From Sinonovacula constricta (lineage: Eukaryota > Mollusca > Bivalvia > Cardiida > Solecurtidae), in assembly GCA_007844125.1 (NCBI GenBank), contig CM017561.1, positions 24,588,876 through 24,652,875 on the forward strand: a DNA stretch of 64,000 nt, read 5' to 3'. Below, one piece after another: positions 23,289 through 36,678 of the stretch. A model generated the notes under the pieces. It searched no databases. It was not told the DNA's origin and worked only from the letters and a program-made list of their open reading frames with translations. Numbering within the stretch: position 1 is the first letter of the stretch; each line of letters opens with the position of its first letter. A program made the position numbers and the translations under genes.

Positions 23289-24095
23289 ATGTGATTAAAT
23301 TAACATTCACTAAAACAAATCGAATGAACTTGCCTTTCTTATAAAACTACGCTTTATATTGTCTTCGCGTTTGAAATAAAATAAGACAAATTATGCATAT
23401 ACTTTGACGCTGTTTATTTTCATATTTAATTAAAGTAATGATGCATTTATGTTTTATTGACTTGACTCACACAAAGCGATATATTGCGTGGATTTAAAGC
23501 ATTTTGTTTCTATTAATATACAATTTGCAACAAAACTACATGTTATACCATTCGATAAAACTTGCATCTATTATAAATAACCACAGAAATAATATTCGAA
23601 AGGTTAAACGCCCGTGATCGGCTACAATGCACAAAAACAACAACAACACAAATTACAACATGCAATCGATAAATCACGATCAAACAAATACCAACAGTAG
23701 ACAACAGGATTGAATAACAAGCAACAACAATGCTGAGCAGGCCTTGATGTTGTAAAATTGCATATCAAAGAATAATAAATTTAAAATAAAACACATGAAT
23801 GAAATTTTGATTGGGGAAGTGAAAAACTCATTCAGATAAAAGAAAACTAACCTGTAACTGAGCCTATAACCAAATTTTCAACATATCCACCTGTATTGAC
23901 ACAAGTACCCTTGATTAGACGTAGATTTAACACATATCCATCTAAACACAAATCTTTATCAGACAAATAGGGAACATCCAGAGCAGTTATCTCCAATAGA
24001 GAGAAGCCTAAACTGGGTATTGTCTACCAAATGATGAAATTGTAGGAAAAAAAAAAACACTCTGTACTTAGCCCGCTTAGCTTGCATTGATAAGA
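23289..24095. other. no recognised feature
   Basis: AT-rich, nothing supported. Confidence 0.5.
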
Positions 24096-24100
24096 TTCCT

Positions 24101-24158
24101 GCAAATAGTGTGATCCAGACCGGCTGGTAGCTGTCCGATCAGGATCTGCACTATTTGC
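24101..24158. repeat. short hairpin repeat (family H), well preserved
   Basis: GCAAATAGTG (24101-24110) and CACTATTTGC (24149-24158) are perfect inverted arms. Inside, GATCC and GGATC pair as well, so nearly the whole 58 bp folds. There are related palindromes at 41858, 55443 and 58281. Confidence 0.8.
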
Positions 24159-24159
24159 T

Positions 24160-27100
24160 ATCCTAGTAATATGTCTATGCACTTTGTATGGCAAAAAAAG
24201 ATGAAAACTTGACGTAAGGGCTGTTAACATACCGAAGCATTGTTACATGTGTTTGGCACGGGTAGCGGTTATTGTATGATTCAGTGTCCCCTCGACGCTC
24301 ACAGAGATCACGTTACAACAACATTGTTTTAATACATCAAACAAAATATCGCCCTAATTCATCAAATCACAGAGATGTTGTTCTCACAACGATATTAATT
24401 ATGTTATGAAAACCTCAAAACACGGATTACGTGTGTCCCTGTCGATTAATTAGTTATTTTCACCGTCTGTTTTGTTGTGAGTTGCTTATGTTTTGAATGA
24501 GAGAAATATATCATTGAACAATGTCGTTATCACCGCTAATTAATATACATTAACATCACAAACATGAAGGAAGTCTATTTTATTTCCTGGTATATTATCG
24601 TCCCTAAATTATTTAATTCCTGATCAACAAACCACGTGGAAAATAACAAATGTTAAAATAACACTATTCGTGATTTAAATATAATATATGTATAGCCAGA
24701 TCTTGTCTGTTTTGACTCTCAAGAAATAACGAGCCTGAATCAGTGTTTTGTCGCATGTACATTTAAATTGCATGCTTGTTTGTCTGGCGCTAGTTCAAAT
24801 TGTAATCTCTGTTATTATTAACATTGTCATATTTTAGTATTAAATAATTCGACAATAATGATGATTAGTTAATTAGCATTCGAATTATGCGCATGTGTGA
24901 ACCAACTTGGATAGGTGATCATAAAGACCATCTTAAACAGAATATTTGTGATATTGGGAATACACAAACAAAAAATAACACTTTGGTGCTTTCGACGTCA
25001 TGTACTATTGTTAGAAATATAATTATGCAAATATGTAATAGGAACTTATTGTTCACGGTTCATCTTATATAATTGAATGTTATTGAACGATTTGTAAACA
25101 AACTGTAGCGACTGTAAGGTTTAAATGACAATAACTAGTTTATTGTCACAATACAACGATCGGATCAAAATGTGTTGCGAAATCTTTATTCTTTATTACA
25201 TGTGTATTCATATTAAAACATTATGTGTTCTCTGTTAAAATTCATGTTGTACCACTTTCTGTTAAATTCACATGTATGATAAATGCAATAAATGTGTGTA
25301 CTTGCTCTTGTCCTTGGTTATGGTAAAACCTTCAATATCTTCGATTCATTTACTGTGTCTAACTTGACAATTTATCATTTACTCTTTTATTCTAAATCAA
25401 CGGTGTCAATGTCCTGGTTTTATCAATCAATATGTTGTTTATTAACAGTTTATTTACCTGATTATCGAGTACAACTTATGTTTTATTTAGTGTAAAGTAA
25501 ACTTTCTTATTTTACTTTCCGTCAAAATTTAATTAAGGCATGCACACGCTGACAAGAGTCACTGCTATGTCATTCTATACATAGCGTGTGACGTCACTAC
25601 GTTAAAGTCATCTCTATACTACGACTCGTAACTCACCCAAAATTTGAGATTTGTGCCTACATAAAAAAAATAGTTCCGCGTAGGAAATACGTTCGATTAT
25701 AATATTCATTGAATTAAGATAAATGACTAAACAACCATATTCTAAGGCCTTATTCTATGTCCAAAAACTTTTAAAGTCTTGATATTTATAGATAAATGTA
25801 AAAAATACGATGAGCAAGTTTTGCTACTTTCGCTTTCGTTAAACAGTAATATGTCCATTCTATACATAGCGTGTGGCGTCACTACGTTAAAGTCTGGACC
25901 GTTTACAAAATTTAGTTCAAAATGTTTGCATGAAACATATTTTAACTATTAGAATGTATAAAAAATGCCAAAATAATCTGTTGTACACCTCTTCGTACGT
26001 GTTTTGTTCATTTTAGCAATCACTTCCGTATTCATAACAGCCATGTTGAAGAACTACTTTACCCACAATACACCGAGTGCATTCACACAGGTCATTTTGA
26101 CCATGTGTTGACGCAACGCTGCTATGTGAAATAGTAATAATACAACAACGAATTTGTTGAACGCACATTCGAAATGAATGAATACATTTATTTTCTTTGT
26201 GAAGAAAAATGTCTAGGATTACAATTAAATACGACGCGCAGCCGTGTTCTATGTAACATAGTAACACAACGTTCTATATAGTCATCATAAACCATCAAAA
26301 GAGTGACGTCACACCAATGCAACTCCCAAAGCTCTTCTCTTCAGTGAGCACCCCTGCCGATAAGTTAGTGTATTTATTTCCAACATTCGGTTCTATAAAC
26401 CAACCGTTCCGGTCATTTCTTGGTTTGGCCACTCTTATATATCGTCAATTAATCTGTTTCAACGTATGTATTCCATTTTATCGTGATATGTAGTTAAAAT
26501 ACCGAATGAATGATAAAACACTTTGTTATTTTCCTATGTGTTAATATTAGCAACTTTACTTTTGAAAGACAATGACATGTCAAATGATCAAAACTAAAAG
26601 TTAAAAAAATATGTGTGTATTGCTTTTAAGCGACTCGGTGAGACGATGAAATAAAGAAATCCTAAGACACGTGAATATTCATAATGCTTGATATAAGACA
26701 GATGATTTAATTTCATTTCCCACTCCGTGTGGGAGGATTATAAAATCGAATTGACCCAAATTTAAACACATGTCTTCTGCCATTATAGCGTTGATGCAAC
26801 GATTCTCTTTGAATTTAATTACGTTGCTGTCACATTGTACAGATAGGCTGTCATGACTGGATGCTAATACTGCTTGATGTCAGACGTAACGTAGCAATGA
26901 CGACCGTGACGTGCTGGTTACCACGCTGCGGCGCTACCATGTTTGGGCAGCGTTAACCAAATAGAGTTTAATATTAATGTATTCGTTTAATGTCAAATGG
27001 AACATTAACCATTAACGCATTTGACTAATTGTTTGATATTTATTTCTGGTTCCTGGCGATTTAAAACGCCCCTTGCAATATGAACAATCGACAATTTAGA

Positions 27101-27830
27101 ATAGAATACTGATAACTTTAGGCATATTATGAGTGGGCGATTAGAAGTTACAGGTGTAGTAAAAGTTGCATCTTACAAATTGAACATGACAAACTAAAAC
27201 AGGGCCATATTTACGTAAATGTATAACTGTTCGCTTTTAAGTATCTGCGTAAATTATCCTGATGAAAATCTAAAGTATTATTTTCTCATAGACTGCGACA
27301 ATTAAATCCAGAATATCACAGAATATCGGCAAAAAAGCTTGAACAAATTTAAACCACCACCTACAAACAACAACAGCAGCAGACAAAACGCCAACCACTG
27401 AAGACAATCGAACAATTAACATCGTACAGTATGAGGACGAAAATGTCAAGAAGGGCTAACAATGGTTGGACTTGTGGTGTAATGGATGCTCGAAAATTGT
27501 TGTATATCTGACAGTTGTAGTGTTGTTGCTACCCATTAATGTTGCTGAATGATCGATCATGGCATTTGAAAGGCTTCTGTAGTAATATTAATTTGACAAT
27601 TCGGTATACATATATTGTCCTTTCCATTACTGAACTTTACTTAAAACTAATATCAAGCAACATTTATTCATTTTATAATTAGTTCACATTGTTAGTTAAT
27701 TGTTTGCATCTTCACGCAAAGATAACACGATATACCGTTTGATTGGTTTGTTTTCTTTTTGAAATATATTGCAGCGACCATTTATGATTATTGTTGCAAC
27801 GTTCAGCTTTTTGGTTGAGGAAGACCCCAG
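24160..27830. other. no gene recognised; one 39-bp direct repeat pair
   Basis: Long AT-rich stretch. CATTCTATACATAGCGTGTG and the following 19 bases occur at 25571-25609 and, with one change, at 25856-25894. No gene, RNA or transposon end was recognised with confidence. Confidence 0.5.
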
Positions 27831-27838
27831 ACACATGA

Positions 27839-28105
27839 CCGGACATGGTAGCGCAATCGGTAGAGCGTCGGCTCCAGGTACGGGAGGCCCAGGGTTCTAT
27901 ACCGGGCCGCGACATACCAAAGTCGTTAAAAATGGTAGTGGTATAGCTCCCTTGCTAACGCTCAAATGTATATAAGGGTAGTTCCACGACTGGTTTGCCC
28001 GGTGTCAGGATAATGTGACTGGGTGTGGTATCATGCCAGGTGTTCACGGCATGCTCTACACGGTGAAGGCAGCACTATATCTGCTTCAAGTGGGCACCGT
28101 CTCCT
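27839..28105 (+). mobile_element. SINE S1, 3'-truncated with damaged B box
   Basis: Matches S1 from the head (GGACATGGTAGCGCAATCGG) to CACCGTCTCC, then diverges with no tail. The B box is altered (GGGTTCTATACC instead of GGGTTCGATCCC). No target-site duplication found. Confidence 0.85.
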
Positions 28106-28157
28106 GAGTAGAACCACCCGCGCACTGCAAGTCAGCTGGAATACCTTCTCCCATTAA

Positions 28158-28738
28158 GTCCAGCTTGCCTATGTCAAATATATATATATATATTGGGAGC
28201 CATATTACTACCATTTTTAACGACTTTGGTATGTCGCGGCCCGGGATCGAACCCGGGGCCTCCGTACCTGGAGCCTACGCTCTACCGATTGCGCTACCAG
28301 GTCCGGTATGTCAAATATATGTAACACTATCTGACCTCCGGGATTGTTGTGCATAATTTTGCCTAAAAATCATATTTACTTTAGACTAAGCAAAGCAGTT
28401 ATAATCAGTATCTCAATTTTTGGTCAGTAAAACTCGTTAATCAGGTCTAAAAATATTCACGATTGAAATTCCTGCTAAAAAAGACATTGACGTCAGAGCA
28501 GATGACGTGAATTAGTTAAAAACACAAATGGTGACGTGGTCTTCTTAGTTTAAAAATATCTAACCGTGCAGCGTGGCGCACATAGGAAATACATTTTTGT
28601 AATGACAACTGTGACGTTATAGTTCACTTTTCACGCAGGTGTAGGACATAAATAAACAGCCTTTCGCGAGATCTGTTCAGGTAACAATGATTTATTTGTG
28701 GAGGTTTTTAATGAAAAGACTTTTGGTCGGATACCACC
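28158..28738. mobile_element. MITE family A, copy 4, interrupted by a SINE
   Basis: Starts after TTAA (28154-28157) with a degraded end (GTCCAGCTTGCCTATGTCAA) and ends with GGTCGGATACCACCTT. Internal family blocks GACGTCAGAGCAGATGACGT and TTAGTTTAAAAATATCT are present. A 123-bp SINE-derived insert (28184-28306) with duplicated flanks lies near the left end. Confidence 0.65.
28184..28306 (-). mobile_element. head-only SINE insertion
   Basis: The minus strand carries the S1 tRNA-like head with A and B boxes plus only about 40 bases after it (to GGTAGTAATATGGCTCCC), then a (TA)n-like tail. It is flanked by a perfect 14-bp duplication TATGTCAAATATAT at 28170-28183 and 28307-28320. The duplication shows a real insertion of the short form, not later deletion across a flank. 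Confidence 0.85.
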
Positions 28739-28739
28739 T

Positions 28740-30955
28740 TGAAGGCAGCTTACGATATGGGTCTAAAATATTTGCCTTAGTTGGAAAAAGTTATGCACAC
28801 AGCAAAGAATAACCGGAGCTAGTCATTTTCAAAATATTTATTTAAAACAGTTACTACGACTTTTCTTCGACAGTTAATTCATCTGTATCTGTTATAATGA
28901 GACGAAATGTTCCGATGTGTTTACAAACAAGAACCTGAACAACCGCAACAACGGAAACGATAACAACCACTGTCACCAAAAACATGTTATTAAAACTGTA
29001 ATTTTGTGTTACATGTTAAAGAAATCTAAGCAAATGTGAGATAAAGGCAAGTCTATTTCCTAAGTCAAACAACTACACGAAGAAATTCATCGTGCGAATC
29101 TAGTGAACGTCTTATAAGAATATGTATCACGTGGTACCAATCACTAGCTCGGAAACAATAAAAAGTTTCATTTTGCCTTCTTTATATTTCATATATATTA
29201 GTATGCATACACTATTTTTGCATTTTATAGTTTTGAATTTACAATACTTGTTTAAAAGTATAATATTATTATAAAATATAGTACAGAAATTGTATCACTT
29301 TACCAAATTAATTAGTTTCTTTTTTAGGGAAATGCTTTTTAAAGTACAAATATTCATTTCAAAAACTCTCACTACCGATTTACTAAAACGAGTATCCGAA
29401 CATCAGCCTTTAAAATAAGAAAAACTACATTTTTCATGACTGAATTGTTCATCGCTAGACCAAAACACATCATATTAATTATTTCTTTGTGTATATTTCC
29501 CGCCCGATGCAAAAAACTAATTACATTTTATTTATTCGCATATCAAGGTCCGTTTGGGTCTTTGAAACTTTGTCAAAACGTCATTTTACATTGTGCAATG
29601 GTTAGTTTAATGGATGTAAATACAAAGGTAAATGCCGCATCAAAGGGGTGAAAATGCTACAAAATTACATATTTAAAACGTTTGTAGTACCGTTTATAGA
29701 ACACTAAATTCCATATTTTTATTCTCATTACCAGTTATAGTGATAATAGTTATGATAAAGAAATCTGCGCAAAGGCATTTACTTTAATGTTTAGAGCAGG
29801 AAAAATCAGAACGTTCATACCTTTACATGTATCAACATCATTATGTCATCGTCAGGGCATGGTTTGTGGTCTTATCAAAGTTCAGGATGGAATCAGGGAT
29901 ACAAACTCAATATTTATTGCCAAATCCATAACATAGATGCTTAAACTGTGAGTCATATACAGTCTGGGTGCTGTTTTAGTTCTCCCTAGATTTTTTTTGC
30001 ATGACGCAATAACTCGATCCCACAGTTTTTGTGGTAACCTTATAACGAATAAATTTTGTTTAATATTATTTAAACTACAGGAAAACATGTTATAATTGAT
30101 AATTATATTGTGGAAATAAGGCATATTATTTATGACTGTTTATACTGAGAAAACAACAAAATATCTTTGGTAGACATTGCTGTCTAACAAAACAAAACAA
30201 ACATTGTCCATTAAAATGTTTTTTTTTTTCTTTATATCCACAATTAGTAGTAGTATAACAAGAGTTCGCAATAAAACAAACGAAATATCGCTTTTTAAAG
30301 TAGAAAATCACAAAAATACAATTAAACATACTTTTTTAAAAATAATATACGAATATTTGTATTACGAACAGTAAATACGAAGTTGTATACGAACTTATTG
30401 AAAGTATATTAAAAAGAATAAACACAACAGAATCATACAATTATTGTCGTAAATTTAACATTTTTTTGTAGAAAGAGTATCGTTGACAAATACAAAGTAG
30501 GAAAAATTAAAAGAAAATTCTAAATAATTTAAATCTTAAACAATATTTAACTGGTAGTGGCAGTTGCAGTCGAACAATATCGAGAGAAAGTGTGGTGGTT
30601 TTAGAATTGTATTGGGAATATAACCTTTTGGGTCGTCCCTCCCAAGATCTAATATAGAGAATAACATCATTTCCATTATTATCATATGAATAGTTCCTCT
30701 ATATATTAAATATATATTACAAATTTGTAATGTTTAGCCATGATTATGTAAACGAAGATAAAACGTTGAATTAAAAAATCTCTATTACATAATACACATT
30801 TTCTCTAAAGATTTTTTTTTATTTTCCCTGTTAGCTGAGTTCTTTAAAAAATCTGTCTAAACATGTAACAATGTAGTACTATGTGCAAATACAAAGATTA
30901 TATATGTTGTTATGCGTGACCTGTATAGTAATAAAGCGACCTTACTATTTATACA
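28740..30955. other. no recognised feature
   Basis: Strongly AT-rich; short open frames (for example near 29436-29651) show no recognisable domain. Confidence 0.5.
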
Positions 30956-30958
30956 TCA

Positions 30959-31128
30959 GCTTGACCAGGTAGCATGATTGGCTTGACCAGGTAGCATGAT
31001 GGCTTGACCAGGTAGCATGATTGGCTTGACCAGGTAGCATGATTGGCTTGACCAGGTAGCATGATTGGCTTGACCAGGTAGCCTGATTAGCTTGACCAGG
31101 TAGCATGATGGCTTGACCATGATTGGCT
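30959..31128. repeat. 21/22-bp tandem repeat, about 7.5 copies
   Basis: The unit GCTTGACCAGGTAGCATGAT plus one or two bases recurs from 30959, alternating between 21 and 22 bp. A minus-strand frame (Leu-Pro-Gly-Gln-Ala) arises from it but changes phase where the unit length changes. Confidence 0.92.
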
Positions 31129-31129
31129 G

Positions 31130-34100
31130 TTTCAAGACAATCCTTTTCTGAACATGTCTGCGCGGATTTACGTATTATTGATTTATCGACAAAATAGTAA
31201 CAAATTTGGCATTTGTTCGTCGAAGTTATGTTCACGATGCTCCTTAAAAATCCATTTTATGACATTTTTATTGTGCTTTTAGCTATTTCGAGAATGGTAT
31301 TAAATGGTTATCCCACCTATGACTTATAAAATTATGCTCGATAATAATAACTTATTTCATAAGATGCCACTTGAGAGAGTTAATGTATTTTCTTTATTAG
31401 CAAGTAGGGAATAGACAGTGAAAGATATAACTGCCACAAGCTATTAGGGATGAAAGAAATAAAATACAATCCATTGTCATTTGTTCCAACTAACTGTTGT
31501 TCATTAGTGTTATTTTTATACAATTATAAAGCAAACAAAATCTTGTAATAAAAATTTATTTTAAGAAAACTCATTGATGCAGAGCATCAAAGGTAACGCA
31601 AACAATGAGAACTGCGGTAATATTAGTTTGGATATGAAGTTATCAAAATTAATTGAAAAATATATGTGTATACGTAAGTTAAAGTATAAAAGACATTAAA
31701 AGGAATATGTGGTTTTTTAAGTTATTAATGTGGCCTCTCATGAAAATAAAACACGAAATGATCATGCCTTAATTGACACTTAATAATAGACATGTGTATC
31801 GTTTTGTTTTGGTTCACGTACAGTTGCACTAAGGCAAGCATTTTGTTATATATCTGAAAATCCGATCTTAATGTTACAGTGACGTTATACTTATTACTTA
31901 GTTAAAATATATACATGTTTTCGTGCAGAGTTATTATGTTTCCGTCATAAGTAAGCCAGCACCGAAGGAATTGCGTACGTAACAAATTCACATTAATTAA
32001 ATAAATTTATTTAACAATTCCTAGTTTTTGATTAGTATCATTAATGCAAAGTTTAATTGTCCACTATTTGAAATATGTCTTGTATTAAAATTTAAGGGAA
32101 ACTGCCGATTTTATATTCAAATGGAATAAAGAGAGAATGTATAAAGTTTCTTGTTTTCAAAACGCGGCATTTTAGGGTAAATTTGCATATTCGCTGATAT
32201 TTTTATCCGGCGATCCGCAAGAATACAAAACTGACCTAAACCTTAACATAGTAGGGCGTAGCTGCATATTATATTGGACAATCAGTACAAATATTCAGTT
32301 AACAGTTAAATAAAGCTAAGAAGTTATTTTATTTTATCTTTAAATTGTTTTATTTCTACTTTCCGAGGTTAGCAATAAAGCTCACACTGGAAACAGATTC
32401 ATGTATAATCTGCTATTTTTGTAAGATTTTATATTACGCTATTATATTTCAGACTGTGCACGCTGACGAGAAATTTAATTTGATACGTACATAATTTAGT
32501 GTATTGAACCATACAAAAGAATATTTATAACGTTACAGAAATTGCGGATATTAAGTAAACTCACTTAATATGTGTAATATATATTGTGTAATATAAGAAG
32601 CAGGTCATATGTACCGATTTATAGGAATTAATTTCGATTAATGAGACTGATGAATGTTTATTATTTCTAAATTGGATGCGTTTTAGAACTATTTCTATTT
32701 ATAAGACATTGCGTAGTATTTGAAAGATATTTCAAACGAGCCGTAGCTTTTGTATTGGAGGCGGTCGAATTTCTTGGGCTGATCTCTAGTTCCATATTCA
32801 GATTGAAAGAGTAAAACATATGTATAGAAAATTGAGGTTGGGGTTAATGTGACACATATAATCAAGATGAAATTCAGTTTTGTACAAAATTTATTTCATT
32901 TTGAATACGACAAATAAAGCCAGATTTCCGGCGTCCTTATTAAAGCACCAACAATAACTCTACGTATATAACAACAATAACAAGTTAATGATAAATACAT
33001 GCAGCCGAGTCTTCAAAAACATTGCATATTTCTACCAAATCCGTACACTGCAACGCTAAATAACTTGTGAAATGTATTAGTACAATTTACCTAATACAAG
33101 CCCAGACATTTTCTTTTACAAAAAAACAGTTGTACAACCCGAATAAGAATAATAAAAAAATAATTTAAAAAATGCTTGCTACGAATGAACGGGAGAAAAA
33201 TAAATAGTTAACGTGAACGTTGTGCAATAAATAATGTCACAGTTAGTAAATAAATAGAATGGATTTTGTACAAATGATAATGATGAAATGATATGGTCAA
33301 GGAATGCCTACGGATAAACTCGGTGACACTCGTGGATGTAAGGCCGGGACAGTAACCATATACAGGGGAAAGCTCCTCTTTATTGGAATCTTATATCTGG
33401 CTTGCTCCACATCTACCTTATTTCAGTAATCTATATGTCGCGGTGGTATAAATATGTTCCTTAAATTATCACAAAACATTTCACAACTCTTTCAAAGGGC
33501 ATATTATTTGTCACATAGAAATATAATGTAGATATATTTTTCTATAAAAATAAAACCATCTATATATAGCACTTAGGAGCTTATGTTTGCTTCCATCTTT
33601 GAGATATGATGCAAAAATAACAACAGGTTGCTTAACGGCAGGTGTTTAGATACATGTACCTATTTATGTTGCACATTACCCGTAAATCCGTAAGAAACAC
33701 ATACTTACCTTCTTTCAATCTTGCTCTCTTCCAATCTTTCTCTCTTTATCCGTTCTCCCATCTCACTCTTGCATCCATCCTCTGTTTCTGTCGTTACTTA
33801 ATATCCATTCATTAGCTTTCTGGCCGACACATATTGCAATGACAACTTAAAAGCACTTATATTCAAAATAAATAAGTTACGGTCATACTCTAGAGCCGCA
33901 CAAGTCACTTTCAGGGCAACACCACTTTCTTCTACACCTCTCACTCACCCACACCTAACAATTCTAATCTAACCTATCTCACAGACGGACACGCGCACAA
34001 AGATAGCATTACATAAATAATAAATATTAACAAAAAATGTTTAGAAAAATAGAATTTAAATACAATAATTATATCAACAGAGAGCGTGAAACGAATCACA

Positions 34101-34182
34101 CGTAAAATTTATACATGTACATTTTGGAAACAGCGGAATTTCATGGACCCAAATGTGTGAACAAATGACAGAATTTCAAATC
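31130..34182. other. AT-rich region downstream of the P450 gene
   Basis: No gene recognised. On the minus strand the first canonical AATAAA hexamer after the P450 stop codon is at 32895-32890, about 1.3 kb downstream. It is a possible but unproven polyadenylation signal, and the 3' UTR end is therefore unknown. Confidence 0.4.
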
Positions 34183-36638
34183 TTAGTGCACGAGTTCCAA
34201 AACACGCGAGTTTGGTTTCGGCGAATACACAATGTTCACATCATTTGTAGGTGGCAAAATTTCGTGTCCATGGTATTTATTGTCTGGAGAACATGTTTCA
34301 CCATTTGCAACTTCAAAGTCAAATCTGTGCACCAGGTTGAACAGGTACCACTTAGCTTGCGAAAGCGCCAACTTCTTGCCGGGGCACAATGAACCAAAAG
34401 CCAGCAATGGGGTTTTCACTTCTTTGTCGTTTTTGTAAAATTTGGCATCGACGAATCGGTCGTATTTGAATTCCTGTAAAATTAAAATGAGAAAAAAATA
34501 TAATAAAACATTTTCAAACAACTTATCGACATTTAAAATGTAAGTTCAGAGGCTTGTTTTAAGTTTATGAAATAACAATCAACCGATACAGGCGTTTTAC
34601 TCTATTTAAAAATGTGATTTCTCCTATTTTCCACATAGAATGTATGCAATATTACAACCAAACATGAAAGAATTCAAAATAAAAATAGCTTCAAGAATGA
34701 CTATTATAATTAATTGCAATGAGAATATTATCTTAATTATGGAAAGAAGAAAACGGTGCCATATCAGTGGAAGGATAAACTTACATGAGGGTTTTCGAAG
34801 ATTTCAGGGTCTTTGTGGAGTGCGGGCGGGTACATGGCCACGCGGTCGCCCTCTCGGATCAGGAACGTTTCCCCATTGTCCATCTGGAACTGTGTGTCCT
34901 TGTTGACATATCGAACCACGAACACGCCACTGGTCAGTCGGATAACCTCCTTCAAGATACTGTCTGTAATACAAAAGACAAACAATTAATAAGATGAAAC
35001 GCCAATATATTGTTACAATACACAAATACAGTAAAAAATATGTTTCTTGATTCAGGTATATTTACAGCAGGTAACAATGCATTATTTAGTTGAATTATGT
35101 ATCTAAAAATTCAAAAAGAGTATACGACAAATTTTAACAAATCTGTCATTTAAAAGTTAAATACATTGTTAATCATCAAGAACTTTTATTTTGTTCAAAA
35201 GAAATATATCACTTTCTTGTTTTTATGTTATGTAAGTACGTCAAATTCAGTATAACAATTTTGGTATATTTACCTAAAATCGGTAGCCTGTCCACATCCT
35301 CGAGAGTCAAAGAAACATTTTCGTCCGCATCGGCAAATTCTGCTTTCTCTTGAACAACGGCATTGACTTCTTCCAGTAGAGCTTGGCGGGCCTCAGGGTG
35401 CTGTGTCAGGAAATAGATGAGCCAGAAGGTGACGCGGAATGTGTTGTAATTGACGTGCAGGAACACCAGATTGTGGCCAATAATGTCGGTCTCGGACTGG
35501 CCATGTTCCAGCATAAACTGTGTGGAAAATTTGATGTACTCGGAAACGTCCTCACGGCTCAGGACCTCCTGGGAGCAGGGCTGCTGGATCAAAACTTCGA
35601 GAGCACGACATGCGGCGGGGAACATTTTGATGGGCAACCCAAGCCATAACTGGTTGAAGTATTTGTGGAAAGCATCGAAATTCTTATACACGAGCTCTGG
35701 TTGGAAGACGTCCGAGGTTTTGCCCTTGCCAAATATCGTTCTAAAGATGGCTTGGAACATTGTCTTGGATGCCATAGAGCGTAGGCCATCAGTGCCAGAT
35801 GGTTCATTGGACATGTGCATCTCAAAGGCGTTATTCAAATGCGATGCGAATCTAACCATATTTGTTGTAAGGTAGTTGCCTTTGACCTTTTTCCCAGCTT
35901 CCTTGATCATCTGTCGAGCGTCAGACAGCTCGAAGCTGAACACATTGTGATTCACCTGTTTTTGAATGGGATCAAAGTCAAAATTTTTCTCTTTACACAG
36001 GCGCTCATAAGTATGCGGATCATTAATGATGGTCAAGTGCTGGTTTAACAATCGGATGGTGAAAATATTTCCGCATTTGGCTTGTTGTTTGTGGATGAAG
36101 TCAACGGCATGTTCCTCAAAGTGTTTCGCATTTCCCCACAGAAAGTGCCCGGCGCAAATCGGAGGCTCGCCTTCACGCCTGGAATAGACAGATACAACTT
36201 ATATAGGATTTGCAAGAAAGACAACGCATTATGAATTGCTAACATCAAGCTGTCTAAATATTATTTCCCTTTTCGCACAATCTGCAAGGTAAATCACTTG
36301 TTATATGTCAAAACCCATGTAATGAATTAGGAGCTTGACATGTGTGTTACAGTTAACAGTACTTGTGATGGCTTAATAGGGTGTCTATTAAATATTTGAC
36401 AGGTCGGGGCGAACACGGTTATTTTGACCGCGGGTCAGAACTTCTAAAAATAGCTCGGACCATGCTTTAAGGTGTGAGAAGATCAGTCAATGAAGACAGA
36501 TGTTACAGAAGAATGGATGTAACATCTACATGTAACACATGAAGACAATCGTATTTACCTTTTTCTGTAGAAGTATTTCAAGTACCCAGCGACAACGATG
36601 AGGGCTAGGACACCGACATAGACAGCAGCAGCAACCAT
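34183..36638 (-). CDS. Cytochrome P450, CYP7/CYP8/CYP39-type, four coding exons
   Basis: Heme-thiolate monooxygenase; relatives hydroxylate sterols (CYP7A, 7B, 8B, 39A) or isomerise prostaglandin H2 (CYP8A), but the substrate here is unknown. Coding segments are 36638-36559, 36178-35274, 34963-34785 and 34473-34183; introns of 380, 310 and 311 bp have GT/AG ends, and phases fit to give 484 residues, close to the usual size of about 500. Visible features: an N-terminal membrane anchor (residues 3-24) followed by RKRR and a short Pro hinge (EGEPP); an I-helix near 258-290 with HVNYNT in place of the usual acidic/Thr motif, as CYP7-type enzymes also vary here; K-helix E334-V-I-R337; FKYDRF meander at 390-395; heme ligand C418 in AFGSLCPGK. 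The C-terminal ILPPTND segment also matches CYP7A. ATG context AAAATGG is good. The heme loop is three residues short. ER-membrane location is inferred. Confidence 0.92.
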
Positions 36639-36678
36639 TTTGTGTGTTGTTCGGTCTTTCTGCACGCTGAAGAGGTAT
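36559..36678 (-). other. P450 exon carrying the start codon and 40 bases of 5' UTR
   Basis: An acceptor CTAATTTTTGTAG ends at 36679, so the exon can begin at 36678, 40 bases before the ATG at 36638. The donor after 36559 is GTAAAT. The branch/polypyrimidine stretch is short but plausible. The acceptor is inferred from sequence only. Confidence 0.6.

Noticed and set aside
35383..35875. Plus-strand frames over the P450 gene
   Set aside because: Antisense shadows of the well-supported second coding exon.
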